64,000 nucleotides of DNA from Artemia franciscana (taxonomy: Eukaryota; Arthropoda; Branchiopoda; Anostraca; Artemiidae): positions 186,001 to 250,000 of the forward strand of contig NW_027063596.1 of the NCBI RefSeq assembly GCF_032884065.1, given 5' to 3'. The notes beneath the pieces are model-generated. The model ran no database searches. It was not told the origin of the DNA and was given only the letters and a program-made list of their open reading frames with translations. Positions within the stretch are counted from its first letter, which is position 1; each line of letters begins with the position of its first letter. The position numbers were made by a program, and so were the translations under genes. Below, one piece after another: positions 1 through 12,061 of the stretch.

Positions 1-599
1 ATTTAAAATTATTCTAATTGTGCAAAAGAGAGAGAGAGAGAGACGGATTCCTGGAACAACAAGTCATACATGTTTTGGGAATTGTTTATAGAATCTGTTA
101 AAGAAAAGAGAATGATGTATATAAAATCTGATAAATTGTATAGAAACAGGGAAGCTGTCAAATACTTATGGGCAGCTATTGGTGCTCAGATGGAAATATC
201 TGGATATGAGAGAATGACTGGTGAGTTGAATTCTTCACATCTTGGTCACACTTGGCTTATTTCAGCACAGATTTAGGCATCAAAGTGATTACTCACACTA
301 GACTCAAGAAAAGGCAGCTTTTTCAATTGTAATTAGAAAAAAGGAATTTACTACATTTACAAAAAATTGAATGTCAATGTTTTAAAATCAGGAGATAGAT
401 TAGAATAAAACAACAGTCTTAGTTAAATTACAGAAAATGAATGTTATATCAGTGGGCTGGTATCTGCCAATAGGGTCCACAGGTCTTTCTGGGGGACAAC
501 TCTTTGATAGACCATTACTCCAGAGACTGATGACCCATTCTTGAAATCTATGTGATCTCTTTATAGACTGGTCATTTAGATATTGGATGAGGTAAGAAT
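1..599. other. unassigned AT-rich sequence
   Basis: No gene or known repeat is recognised here. A short AG dinucleotide run lies at 27-43. Short open frames exist on both strands but show no recognisable motif. Confidence 0.4.
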
Positions 600-1018
600 T
601 TTGACAAAATAACACTATAGCCTACCTTAATTTTTGGTTTTGTTTTCTCTGGTTTTAGCTTTGAAAATGCAATTCCTATTATTTGAGTATAATTTTAATG
701 TGGATAAACAGTTTTTTTTTCTAAGATTTGTAAATATATTTACAGGTTTTTCAAACCTTTTAAATTGGGTTTGAGCAAAATTGTGAAGCTGAATATTTCA
801 TTTAAGGAGAAAAACTATTTTGCATGATTTTGCTTTTATAAAGTGTAGATTTTAAGGTTTTCAAAGGTCAATACCTTCTAGAGAAAGAAAGAGTTAAGTA
901 AGTTCTTTAAGATACATTCTTGGGACATGCTTTATTCTATAGATCTGTCCCTGAATGTTTTATGTTCATAACCTAACTACTTTCTAAGATAGCAAAAAGT
1001 GGCTTGTCTAGAATTTTA
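600..1018 (-). repeat. family M repeat, diverged copy
   Basis: Read on the minus strand, this matches the M repeats at 52.5-53.8 kb. Shared blocks are the 'tagcaaaaagt' end, the 'aacctaa..ctttctaagatag' stretch, the CTTCTAGAGA segment and the 'gaaaatgcaattcctattatttgag' stretch in the same order. The copy is strongly diverged. No protein is encoded and the family is not one I can name. Confidence 0.6.
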
Positions 1019-1810
1019 TAAGAGAGAAGTATTTATCAGACCCAAAAAACAACATCAGCATTGATAGTCTCCTCAAGAAGTAAAAAACTTGTCCTAGGGG
1101 GGTGGCAAAAATACACTAGCTTTACTATTTAACTTTATAGGCTAAAATTCAAATAGTTTCAATTGCACTGATAGTCAAAAATAGACCTTAATCATGGACA
1201 CAAATTTTATGTTTGAGCAAAAATTTGAAAGGTAATGCCTGATTCTAGATATGGAATTGCAAAAATAGAGCAAGTAAGTAAATCATAGAGAAAGCCAATC
1301 ACAGATACATTCAATCTATGGCAAAGGTTGTGAAGCAGTTTAATTGTATTCAAATATGATAGGATGTAAGGGTAGGTTTTTTAATTTAAAAAAAAAATGA
1401 AAACAATGTGTTTCTAGGTAGTAGGAAGCTAATGCCTACTAAGCTAGCACTATTCTAACTATATACTTCAAATTCCAGATCAAGAACTTACTATCTAGGT
1501 TTACTGTAAGTAAAATATTTTGCCAAGATTATGCTCTGTCTGAGTGGTGGGGCATTACCCCATAGGCCTATTACATTTTACTGATATGACAGTTAGAATG
1601 GTTATCAGTTGTACAACTGCTGTGTATCTTATTCTAGTAATCCATTATCATTATAGTATTAGGTTAGTCTCCACTATGGGTAGACTCATTAAACTGAGTT
1701 GAAGCTTGAATCACAATGGGGTGCTGACTTATGCAGATTTGTTTTGAAAGGTATTCCTGGTAAATATGTTGATGCTTTGATTAATTTGGTGGCTGAAAGA
1801 CAATATACCA
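1019..1810. other. unassigned AT-rich sequence
   Basis: No coding frame, RNA gene or repeat with a second copy in this window is recognised. Confidence 0.35.
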
Positions 1811-2080
1811 ATTTTTATATCATTTCTTTTTTTTCATAAATTTTCAAGGCTAATCTTTGCTGTCTCAAATGCATGCCGGCCCCTCTATCCTGATGAGCCT
1901 TGATAACATATAGCCTATGGATATGTAAGCTAAAAAAGTTTTATCAATTATCAAAGAATAATGTCAAATTGTCCAAGTCAGATTAAGAAAAAAAACACAA
2001 GCAAACTTTTATACTACCATTTTTCGCATGATTTAAACTTTTGAATTTTCCGCTAGTAAATAAGAGCCTTGAAGTTTTAC
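1811..2080 (+). repeat. direct repeat pair D, first copy
   Basis: This block and the one at 2522-2820 are direct copies. They share 'tcaaatgcatgcc', 'gatgagccttgat', 'aagaaaaaaaacacaagcaa', 'ctaccatttttcgcatgatt' and 'ctagtaaataagagccttga' in the same order. The second copy has a small insertion near 2660-2690. The two copies flank a LINE coding fragment. Confidence 0.75.
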
Positions 2081-2354
2081 GCGAATGCTTTCGCATAATC
2101 CCTCGCTTTCCTTCAGGCCGAAGGAAAGCGAGCGATTTCGTACATATACTAACACTGAGCCTAGGTTTAACCATTTGAGTCTTGTCTAGCTCTGAACAAG
2201 CAGGCGTTGTTAGCGTTGCCTCTACGAGACAAACAGTTGTTCGCGATGATGAGGTAGCAATACCAACATTTCATCAACTACTAGAACTCAGTGAGAAAAA
2301 ATATTGCTCCTTTGATGACTGCCCTGATAAGAATGATCAGGATCAGGAGGGATC

Positions 2355-2512
2355 TCAGTGAAAGTTCCTGAAGAGAAAATTGAGAAAGTCAGCTTCTGAT
2401 TATTACAATAATAAGGTTAAGGATCTGTATTCTAACAAGTCCAAACAATGGTACGGGAAAATTAAAGAGATTTGCAGAAAAAACCCTGTTGAAGTTAAGC
2501 CCCCTTATAAGA
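2355..2512 (+). mobile_element. LINE ORF2 linker fragment
   Basis: The plus strand is open and reads a lysine-rich stretch beginning KLRKSASDYYNNKVKDL and continuing through KQWYGKIKEICRKN. This pattern (YY..KV..L...KWY..IK) is typical of the segment between the endonuclease and reverse transcriptase domains of non-LTR retrotransposons. Upstream (about 2245-2354) more of the same frame seems present but is broken. It is a dead fragment lying between the two D repeats. Family assignment is by motif memory only. Confidence 0.5.
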
Positions 2513-2521
2513 TAGCCAACA

Positions 2522-2820
2522 GTAATTTTTGTGTCATTTCTTTTTTTCAAAAATTTTCTAGGCTAATCTTTGTTGTCTCAAATGCATGCCAGCCCCTTTC
2601 TCCTGATGAGCCTTGATTGCATATAATCTTTGGATATGTAGGCTAAAAAAGTTTGCTGAAAGTGAAAGATAAAAGATAAAAACGTTTGCTGAAAGATAAT
2701 ATCAAACTGTCCAAGTCAGTTTAAGAAAAAAAACACAAGCAAACTTTTATATACTACCATTTTTCGCATGATTTAAACTTTTGCATTTTCTGCTAGTAAA
2801 TAAGAGCCTTGAATTTTTAA
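2522..2820 (+). repeat. direct repeat pair D, second copy
   Basis: Second copy of the block at 1811-2080. It carries an extra run of 'gaaagataaaa'-type sequence near 2660-2690 that the first copy lacks. Confidence 0.75.
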
Positions 2821-4699
2821 GCTCCTATCCAAATACAAAAAGTTCAAGGCTTTTATTTACCAACAGCGTTGGTAAATAAAAAAACAGCGTTTTCACTCAG
2901 ATCTCTTGTAACCACACTGCTATTTTTCCCAGACATAGCCCATGCAGCGTCACTGCATTTACTGACACAGTTATTCAACTGTAAAGCTTTTTCTTTTATA
3001 TGGAAAGTAATTGTACTGAACATTACTGCAGTAGTTTTTCGATTTATTGGTTTCCAAAGGATTTGTTTAACTCGTGGCTAGTAGAACCATGCCCCATCAC
3101 ACTTACTTAAGCTTAAATCATGCACACTAAAGCACATTTGCTTCAACATATTTTATTATTGTGTACGTATACCTTGCAAGGTATTATTGTATACCCTACG
3201 GGCTTTTAATACAATTAATTAAAATGGAAGAAATTTTAATAAGAAGAAAGGATCTGTGAAGTATTAAAAATTGGGCTGTCAATTTTCGGACGCAGGAAAA
3301 TGCCCAAAAATGTCATATGAGTGAAAAAGACCATATTAGAACAAATAAGCTAAGAGCAAACCCACAGTATCATCTGATAACATACTCTAAAGCAGTTAAA
3401 ACCAATTTCAGTAATTGATTTTCCCCTCTGAATGGCAATAATTGCAGCCATATGGGAACACGCGATTCATTTAATTGTTCTAATTTCCTTTAACAAAGAA
3501 TTCTCCCTTCATGCAATCGGTTAGCATGTAAAATGTATTAGCCGATTTGAAATATTAGGAAGACCTTCATAATCCGGGTGTCTAAGGCACAGTTCCATTG
3601 AGGGGGAGTTTCTTTCGTATTTAATGTGAACAGAAAATCTTTAGAATATAAAGGTTGCCTGAAAAAAAACACCTTGATAAAATATTTCGAAAGAAAATAA
3701 AATACTAAAAAAAGAAATCCTGAAGAAAATAAAATCTCTTAAAGTATTATGTAACATCCCAAGCGTAAATTGTTATTAATTAACACCGTTTTGTGCGCTG
3801 CCTTTATGCAGCATCTCACATACGTGCCTAAAACGTAACATCCTCGTGTGTGCCAATCCAACGTGTAACCCCCAAGTGTGTACCCTCTTCAGTTACAAGC
3901 GGGATTTTCCCATAGGCCCCGCGAGATTGTGTCATTCCCAGTAAATCTACCAAATTACGTATGATTACATTACCCTCAAAAGGAAACAATACCCTATTAA
4001 GTATCATCCAAACCCTATCACATAACAAACCAGCCCTATGACATAAGAACCAAAGAAAAATCCTGGAGTAAAGAAACCCTGAGGTTGTTTTAAAAAACTT
4101 TCTGTTACGTAAAAAGCAAAGCAATCCCTACATATTTCGTGATTAGCACCTCTGTCTCTTAAAAAACATTCCCTATTATGCATTATAAACATGCATCTTG
4201 CCCTGAGGGAATCACCGTTCAACTTAAATCATTGTGATTGGAGAGCAGGCAGCCCTCCTCCCAAGCCTCCTCATTTTTCGAAGCATTCCAAAGAAAATTT
4301 TCAGACAGCTATTTTGTTCAGTATAGTAGCAGGTTCTAGTAACTATATTTCTAAGGATATTGGGATATGTCAAACCCACAGAGTTATGCAGTTTGCCAAT
4401 TGTACTTTAAAACTCAATGTTACTTCAAAATTAAATAAAAAGGCACTGTGTGTATGGTTGCTAATTAGACACCTTAACAATATCTTGAGAACGACTGGGG
4501 GTATTAAGTTTCCAATTGAGAGCTACTACTATTACTACTTCCGCTCTTACAATTTAGTTAAATCAAAAAAGTGTAAGTGTATATATGTCGTTAAAGAGGA
4601 TAGATATAATTTTTAGGGAATGGTGTTGTTTTATTTTTCAGATCAACTTGAGGAGGTATAAGACCCAATTAAACAATATTATTCGTGTTGGTGTTCAGG
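2821..4699. other. unassigned, with a relic related to element A
   Basis: No gene is recognised. Around 4250-4365 the order 'cccaagcctcctcattttt', 'agctattttgttcagtatagta' and 'taactatattt' follows the order in element A ('cccacgctcatttttt', 'agccattttgttcagcatagtc', 'taactatgtct'). It is probably an old member of the same superfamily. The rest is low-copy AT-rich DNA. Confidence 0.35.
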
Positions 4700-5045
4700 T
4701 CATAGAAAATTTTTACCCAAAATATAAAAAGCAAGTCAAACTTTGGATTCTTATAATAAAAAAAACAATAATTTATCAAAATATTTTTTCACATTAAAAA
4801 GACAATAAAAGGCAAAAAAATTATTAAAAATGTTTCCCACAAAATGATTTTTTCAACGGAATGTAAAGAGCAACATTAGACTAACAATGAGTAGAAATAG
4901 AGACATATAGTCCCCAAGCGTAAAACTTACACAAATTAATGAACAAATTAAACTCAAACCAAATATATATTATAATAAATAGCCGAGCCAAAGTCAAACC
5001 GAGCAAAAATTGACATGAATAGGGCTGATAATCCCTATACCTTTT
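4700..5045 (+). repeat. dispersed repeat H (the target of the Helitron at 42 kb)
   Basis: The stretch at 4860-5040 matches the two flanks of the Helitron at 42090-44338. 'atgtaaagagcaacatta' and 'ccaagcgtaaaac' match the left flank at 41970-42030, and 'aatagggctgataatccctataccttttcaa' resembles the right flank at 44350-44385. This locus is therefore an unoccupied paralogue of the Helitron insertion site. It encodes nothing recognisable. Confidence 0.6.
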
Positions 5046-5505
5046 CAACTGTGGATTGTCAGTTTCGTATACATATACTTATATTTAGTCTTTGAAGCTT
5101 TGATGATTTTTTATCTTTTAAAGTAAAAAAAGTAAAAACACTTGAAGCATTATAAAGTATTTTTGATCTTTCATCCTATTGTTCTTTTTGTGTTGCCTTT
5201 GTTAGATTCTAAGTTTTGACTTGCTTCTTGTTTTGCTTATTCCAATCTCATAATCATTTCTTGGTTAAATTGATCAGGATTATAGAAATGATGACTGTGG
5301 ATTGTAAGTTTAATGCAGATACTTATATTCACTCCTTAAATTTTTCTTAATTTTTCTATCAAAGAAAAAAGTTCGAACATTTGAAGCACTTATAATTTTT
5401 TCATCTCATTTTTATTTTTATGCTGCCTTTGCATATTCTAAATTTTTACTTGCTTGTTCTTTCACTTTTTTAATTTTGTAATCGTCTCTTGCTTATATCA
5501 AACAG
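5046..5505 (+). repeat. two tandem units of about 245 bp
   Basis: Unit 1 starts near 5051 and unit 2 near 5295, both with 'tgtggattgt.agttt'. Both contain 'cttgaagca', 'tgctgcctttg'-like and 'taatc.t.tcttg' blocks in the same order. The copies are diverged. The second unit is cut off by element A, which starts at 5508. Confidence 0.6.
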
Positions 5506-5507
5506 TT

Positions 5508-7141
5508 CATGGTAACGAACTGTAGTAAGGATCGACCCGGCTCGATAGTGACCAAAACTCTAAAAAATGGAATTTCGATACCAATAGTTACATCAAAAGA
5601 AATTTTAAATATATAAGTTTTATTAAGATCAGTTATACCCATCAGAAATTACGAGCCTGAGAAAATTTGCCTCATTTTAGAAAATAGGGGGAAAAAACCC
5701 CTAAAAGTCATACAGTCTTAACTAAAATCACACCATCAGATTCAGCGTATCAGAGAACCTTAATGTAGAGGTTTCAAGTGCCTATCTACAAAAATGGGGA
5801 ATTTTACATTTTTTGCCAGAAGACAGATCACGGATGCGTGTTTATTTGCTTTTTTGTTTTTTTCCCAAGGGGTGATCGTATTGACTGAGTGGTCCTAGAA
5901 TGTCGCGAGAGGGCTCATTCTAACGGAAATTAAAAGTTCTAGTGCATTTTTAAAGTGACCGAAAAAATTGGAAGGCACCTAGGCCCCCTCCCACGCTCAT
6001 TTTTTCCCAAAAGTCACCGGATCAAAATTCTGAGATAGCCATTTTATTCACTATAGTCGAACAACCCAATAATAATGTCTTTAGGAACGACTTACTCCCC
6101 CGCAGTCCCCGTGGGAGAGGCTGCAAGTTACAAACTTTGACCTGTATTTACATATAGTAATGGTTACTGGGAAGTGTACAGACGTTTTCAGGGGGATTTT
6201 TTTGTTTAGGGGGGAGAGTTGAGGGGGGGGGGGGTTACGTCGGAGGATATTTTCATGGAGGAACTTCTCATGGGGGAAGAGAATTTCAATGAAAGGGGCG
6301 CAGGATTTTCTAGCATTATTTGAAAAAAAATAAAAAAATAAATATGAAAAGATTTTTCTACTGAAAGTAAGGAGCAGCATTAAAACTTAATACAAACAAA
6401 AATTATTTCGCATATGAGGGGTTTACCTCCTCGTAATACCTCATTCTTTACGCTAAACTATTTTTAGTAATTTATACTATTTTTTCTACGGCCTCATTTT
6501 TAAGGAATTGGGACATCTAAGCTTTAGTGTAAAGAGCAAGGTATTGGCGAGGGTTGAACCCCCTCATATACGCAATAAAACATATGAATATAGAATTTCG
6601 TTACGTAAGTTAATTCGTTAGTTGCGTATAATTTTTACCAATGAAAACGTTTGTAAAAAATTAAGAGTTCTAGTTGCCTTTTTAAGTAATAAAAATTGGA
6701 GGGGAACTAGGCCTCCTCTCTCACTCCTTTTTGTCAAAATCTTCCAATTAATTGGAATTAATTAATATGTAATTTTGCTTTAATTATTTATGTGCGGAGA
6801 GCCAAGATCAAAACATGTATTAATTCAAAAACGTATAGAAATTTAATATAAAAAACAAGTTTTTTTGAATGAAAGTAAGGAGCAACATTAGGACTAAAAC
6901 CGAACAGAAATTACTCCGCATATGAAATGGGCTTTTCCTCCTCAACGCCCCGCTCTTTACGCTAAAGTTTATTACTGTTTTAAAAAGTAGTAAGAAGAAA
7001 AGAGAAAGAGTCAAACTTTAGTGCAAAGAGCGAGGCGTATAAGAGGAAAAGCCCCTTTCATATGCGGAGTAATTTCTGTTCGTTTCTAGTTTTAATGTTG
7101 CTTCTTACTTTCATTTAAAAAAAATTGTTTTTTTTATTTAA
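5508..7141 (+). mobile_element. element A, copy 1
   Basis: This copy starts TCAAACAG after an A and ends ATTTAA before a T, like the other full copies. Near the 5' end is a small hairpin (CAGTTC.TGGTAACGAACTG), followed by the family block 'agtaaggatcgacccggctc'. The 3' part holds two large quasi-palindromes. The second has arms at about 6858-6973 and 7011-7124, both containing the GCTCTTTACGCTAAAG block. No open frame looks like a transposase, so the copy is probably non-autonomous. Compared with the copy at 62.8 kb, it is complete but diverged. Confidence 0.8.
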
Positions 7142-8062
7142 TAAGATATAAACTCATCTAGCAAGCTTCAGTCTATATTCTGCAGTTCATTCTTCAACTT
7201 AGACCAAGACCGTTGATTAAAATAAGTACGATATTTCGTGAATCTAGAACCATGAGGACTGACTCTCTTTACTTCATAAGTAACCAGAGCCCCGAAGTGC
7301 TTGGATATATCGTTTATTATCACTGGCGGTAGACAATACATCAGATTTTGCTTTATATTCCCAAAAATGATATCAATTAATGTCGCACTATTTTCAGTTA
7401 CCTTAGTGGAACTATTAATTGCAGGTAATAGGCTATAACTAAACATCATGTTAATGGGCTCTCTAGATTTTTCGGTCATCAACATTCAGATCAATATTAA
7501 AATGCCCTTAATCACAGACTGAGACCTATGATACGAGTAACTTCTCTACTAATTTCTTCAACAACTCAAACAAGAGCTAAGAGCTCATATGGCACTTATG
7601 ACGAGGTAGGAAGAGCCAAGAGCTCATATGGCATGAGCTCTAACAAAATTCTAAGAATCAATATATTGATTTAACAGGAAAATCAGAGGCTTAATGCCGG
7701 TCGGGATTTAAAATAAGAGCTTTGAGACACGAGGTCCTACTAAATATCAAAATTCATTAAGATCCGATCACCCATTCGTAAGTTAAAAATACCTAATTTT
7801 TTCTAGCTTTTCCTCTTTCTTAAGCATCCTAGATGGTCGAATCCGCGAAAACGACTTTATTAAGTCCATTTTATGCAGGTTCCTGACACGCCTACCAATT
7901 TTCATTGTCCTAGCACGTCCAGAAGCACCAAACTCACCAAAGCAATGGAGCCCCCTAACTCCCCCAAAGAGGGCGGGTCCAGTCCGGTTACTTTATCCAC
8001 GTATCTACGACATTTGATTATTCTACCAACCGAGTTTTATCTCGATCTTTCCACTCTAGAGC
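7029..8062 (+). repeat. tandem duplication of about 1.03 kb, unit 1
   Basis: Unit 1 (7029-8062) and unit 2 (8063-9095) carry the same order of blocks: the 3' end of element A, a LINE endonuclease fragment and the left part of repeat B. The join at about 8055-8065 runs from a repeat B sequence ('ccactctaga') straight back into element A palindrome sequence ('gcgtataggaggaaaagccc'). The mosaic was therefore assembled first and duplicated afterwards. Confidence 0.85.
7168..7485 (-). mobile_element. LINE endonuclease fragment, copy 1
   Basis: The minus strand encodes about 105 residues including SSTKVTENSATLIDIIFGN and, further on, VIINDISKHFGALV. These match the C-terminal end of the apurinic-type endonuclease domain of CR1/Jockey-like LINEs, where the family usually has a catalytic S-D-H. 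Here the aspartate is replaced by lysine (S-K-H), so the fragment would be inactive. No reverse transcriptase follows. Confidence 0.65.
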
Positions 8063-9095
8063 GGGGCGTATAGGAGGAAAAGCCCCTTTCATATGCGGAG
8101 TAATTTCTGTTCGTTTTTAGTTTTAATGTTGCTGCTTACTTTCATTTAAAAAAACTTGCTTTTTTATTTAATAAGATTTAAACTCATCTAGCAAGCTTCA
8201 GTCTATATTCTGCGGTTCATTCTTCAACTTAGACTAAGACCGTTGATTAAAATAAGTACGATATTTCGCGAATCTAGAGCCATGAGAACTGAGTCTCTTT
8301 ACTTCATAAGTAACCAGAGCCCCGAAGTGTTTGGATATATCATTTATTATCACTGGCGGTCGACAATACATCAGATTTTGCTTTACATTCCCAAAAATGA
8401 TATCAATTAATATCGCACTATTTTCAGTTACCTTAGTGGAACTATTAATTACAGGTAATAGGCTATAACTAAACATCATGTTAATGAGCTCTCTAGATTT
8501 CTCGGTCATCAATATTAAAATGCCCATAATCACAGACTGAGACCTATGATACGAGTAACTTCTCTACTAATTTCTTCAACAGCTCAAACAAGAGCTAAGG
8601 GTTCATATGGCACTTATGACGAGGTAGGAAGAGCCAAGAGCTCATATGGCATGAGCTCTAATAAAATTCTAAGAATCAATATATTGATTTAACAGGAAAA
8701 TCAGAGGCTTAATGCCGGTCGGGATTTCAAATAAGAGCTATGAGACACGAGGTCCTACTAAATATCAAAATTCATTAAGATCCAATCACCCATTCGTAAG
8801 TTAAAAATACCTAATTTTTTCTAGTTTTTCCTCTTCCTTCAGTATCCTAGATGGTCGAATCCGCGAAAACGACTTTATTAAGTCAATTTATGCAGGTTCC
8901 TGACACGCCTACCAATTTTCATTGTCCTAGCACGTCCAGAAGCACCAAACTCACCAAAGCAATGGAGCCCCCTAACTCCCCCAAAGAGAGCGGGTCCAGT
9001 CCGGTTACGTTATCCACGTATCTACGACATTTGATTATTCTACCAACCGAGTTTTATCTCGATCTTTCCACTCTAAGCGTTTTCCAAGATTTCTA
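8063..9095 (+). repeat. tandem duplication of about 1.03 kb, unit 2
   Basis: Second unit of the duplication described at 7029-8062. It diverges from unit 1 at scattered single bases, for example a shorter poly-A/T run near 8150 and the loss of a few bases near 8500. After 9075 it continues into repeat B sequence that unit 1 lacks. Confidence 0.85.
8234..8533 (-). mobile_element. LINE endonuclease fragment, copy 2
   Basis: Duplicate of the fragment at 7168-7485, carried in the second tandem unit. It has the same VTENSA.LIDIIFGN and INDISKHFGALVTYEVKR segments with the S-K-H substitution. The copies differ at a few residues and by a small deletion near the start, so the duplication is not brand new. 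Confidence 0.65.
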
Positions 9096-9619
9096 ATTCC
9101 CCCTTCAACTCCCCCCAAATTCACGAAATCTGGTCGGGATTTAAAATTAGAAGTCCGAGTCATGAGTTCTTTCTAAATATCAGATTTATCTAAGATCTGG
9201 TCACCCGTTCGTAAGTTAAAAATATCTTTATTTTTAATATTTTCCAAAATCAACGCCTTTCCCCCATTTGCCCAAAAGAGAGCAGATTCAGTCCACTTAT
9301 TTCAATCACGTATCTAAGACTTGCGATTTTTCATCCCACCAAGTTTCATCCTGATCTCTCCACCATAAGCATTTTCCAAGATTTCTAGTTCTCCCTCCAA
9401 CTCCCCCCCAATATCATCGTATACGGTCGGGATTTAAGATGAGAGTTTTGAGACACGAGACCTTTCTAAATATCAAATTTTATTAAGATCCTATCAACCA
9501 TTCGTAAAATAAAAGTACCTCATTTTTTCAAATTTTTCCAAATTAACCGTCTCTCCACTCTCCCCCAGATGGTCGAATCGGGGATTCGACCAGATGGTCA
9601 TATTTGGGTCATATCGACC

Positions 9620-10345
9620 CAGATATCCTAAAATGTTGCGAGAGGGCTCAACGTAACAAAAATTACAAGTTCTAATGCCCTTTTCAGTGATCAAAAAAAT
9701 TGGAGGGCACCTAGGCCACCTCCCACGCAAATTTTTTCACCAAGATCACCGGATCAAAATTTTGAGATAGCCATTCTGTTCAACGTAGTCAAAAACCTAA
9801 TAACTAGGGCTTTGGGGACGACTTAGTCCCACAGAGGCCCCGACGGAAGGGCTGCAAGTTACAACCTTTGACAATTGTTTACATATAGTAATGGTTACTA
9901 TGAAGTGTACAGGCGTTTTTTGGGGGACCTTTTCACCTTGGGGTGAGGGTGGATCGGAGGAGGGGGTTACGTGGGAGGATTTTTCCATGGAGGAATTTAT
10001 CACGAGGGAAGAGAATTTCCAAGAAGGGGGCGCAGGATTTTCTAGAATTATTAAAAAAAGCAATAAGAAAATTAATAATATTTATCAACTGGAAGTAATG
10101 AGCAGCATTAAAACTTAAAACGAACATAAAATATTACGTATATAAGGGGGTTCGTCTCCTACATAAAGCCTTGCTCTTTGCTCTACACAAAAGTATTTTT
10201 AGAAATTTAAACTATTTATTCAACGGCCTTTGTTGTTCAGGGGTCATTATTAAGGATTTGGGACAAAATTTAAGCTTTAGTGTTAAAGAGTGACGAAGGT
10301 TGAACCCCCTCATAGCTTTAGATTCAAGCTTTAGCGTAAAGAGCG
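9620..10345 (+). mobile_element. element A, internal fragment
   Basis: This matches the middle of element A, from 'aatgttgcgagagggctca' through 'ggagggcacctaggcc', 'ggggctgcaagttacaa', 'tacatatagtaatggttact' and the 'taaggagcagcattaaaactt' start of the first palindrome. Both termini of the family are absent. Confidence 0.75.
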
Positions 10346-10537
10346 AACAGTAAGTTTGGATTCTCTCGATTCTACTTAAACTTTCACATATTTTTTCTTT
10401 GGGTTTAACTCAATTACTGTAAACTCTGGAATGTTCCTTCCAAAACCTTATGTAACTATGCTCTGAAAATGGATCTTTGCTTCATTTATGTCTGCAGAAT
10501 CTGCTTTCCAAGCCAAAATATTTTTTTTTCTGTTTCT

Positions 10538-10900
10538 TTACTTTCCATTTTCCACAAAGCTTGTTGCATATTTGCCAACTACGACCTTAGATTGAACCGT
10601 TTCATCAACCACAACCAACAACTGAAACTCATTATCAATTTCTAGCCTTGTTACTTTTGGTTTTAACTTATGTACTTCCCGGTTCGAGTCTTGTGCTGCA
10701 CAATCAAGCTTTAGAATTCTGTCCTCCAGTCCTCTCATACTAGCAGAAATATCAGCCAACGCTTTGGAATTGCCCTGAACCGTTGTCAAAACTAAACTTA
10801 AGTTGTCCGCCGGATTTTGCAGCGTCAAAGAATTTTATCGATCACTGGAAGCAGCCGTATCATTCAGAAAACTTTCATTCTTCTTCCTTTTATTTTTCGT
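10538..10900 (-). mobile_element. possible LINE ORF1 N-terminal fragment
   Basis: The minus strand encodes a 96-residue open stretch with a heptad-like pattern, including LADISASMRGLEDRILKLD followed by charged residues, as in the coiled-coil part of LINE ORF1 proteins. In the same frame upstream, across one stop codon, is a lysine-rich stretch (KKLTKNKRKKNESF). I do not recognise the exact family. It could also be a decayed host exon. Confidence 0.3.
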
Positions 10901-12061
10901 TAGCTTCTTAAAGCCAGCCAGCAGAAAAGAAAATGAATAGAAGCCTACCTGAAAATGCTCATGGTTTACCCACGCGGAGCTCTGTGAAGTATGTTAAGCC
11001 GATAATTTAGCCACGGTAAACAGCTATTCCAAAATCAGCAGGGAAAACTCCAACAGCAACTTCCGCCAGAACATCGAACTTCTAAATAGCTAATCTTTTG
11101 CAAAAATTTCTTCGAACATTTTATCCACAGCAATACACTCTCAGGCTAAGTCCAGCACAAGTGAGATGTTTTCACTCTGAATTCATTTCAACGGTATTTG
11201 AATGCATTCAGGTAATTAATAATGATTTTTTTTTTTTCAAAAAATATCCAATAGTGTTATTGGGAAAATATCCAAAAGTATATTGCTAACAACCCGATAG
11301 TACCCTTATTGCTAAACTTCTATAGTCAATGGATAATACTCAATTTCACTTGTTGCGCAACCAAATTAGATTCAAGCTTAAATCCAGTTTATGTTCTCAC
11401 AGTTCAAAGACGAAATCAATATCCTCCTGAGGTACCCTTACAACCCTTAAGCCCAGACTCTGGTGGATTCTGTCAACACAGAGGGCCTTGTTATATAATA
11501 TTTTAACTATTTTTGAACAAATGGCTATCCCGAATTTCTACTGGATGCATTTGTGGAAAATACGACGTGGGAAGATCAGTTTGACTCACAATAAGGTCAT
11601 TGGAGCATCTGATTTCCAATAAAATGAGCCCCACTCTGAAGCTTTTATGACCACGCCTACTATATAAACCTTATATAATCTCGGAGCATAACTTACAATC
11701 CTTGTGCTGACTGCTGTGTGTGTGTGTGTGGGGGGGGGAGGGGGTTGTCATCTTCAAAGACATAATTTCCAGACATTCCTTTTTGTAGTGTTGCTGTTAA
11801 CAGCTATAGCAAGTGACCTATTCAATTGTTGCTTAATTTGGGAAATCAAATGCTCATAGAATACTTAAATAAGCAAAATAAAGCATTAGACACAAATAAG
11901 AAAGTGGTTAGCAAGTAGGAGTGGATGGTTAGCAAAGTCTGAATATTGCAGTGATGATATGGCTTCTTAGTATTTGATGGTAACTGCAACGAGAAATACG
12001 AATATTTTTCTATGATCCACTGTTGGATGGTTACCATTTATAGAATTATATTCTTTTAAGT
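10901..12061. other. unassigned
   Basis: No gene or repeat is recognised. There is a short GT run followed by a G run at about 11705-11740. Confidence 0.35.

Larger units (their letters stand above)
7571..9610 (+). repeat. repeat B, copy 1 (rearranged)
   Basis: The left terminus is CAAGAGCTAAGAGCTCATAT (7571, again near 8588 because of the tandem duplication). The body has the family blocks 'ggtcgggattt', 'catttcattaagatc'-like, 'acccattcgtaagttaaaaa', 'cctgacacgcctaccaa' and 'ccactctaagcgttttcca'. The right terminal part with 'gaccgacagacag' is missing, and the copy ends near 9610 beside a 9 bp hairpin (GGTCGAATC, loop ggg). No protein is encoded. Confidence 0.75.

Noticed and set aside
7571..7680. 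Short 'gagctcatatggc' repeats considered as a CRISPR-like array
   Set aside because: Only two to three irregular copies, no regular spacers, and they are the terminus of repeat B in a eukaryotic genome.
9797..10127. Overlapping frames on both strands in the element A fragment, also at 6081-6380, 19604-19946, 20721-21053, 23926-24246, 51523-51738 and 63412-63693
   Set aside because: They recur because the repeat recurs. Frames are not kept between copies (indels of one or two bases), so no protein is being conserved.
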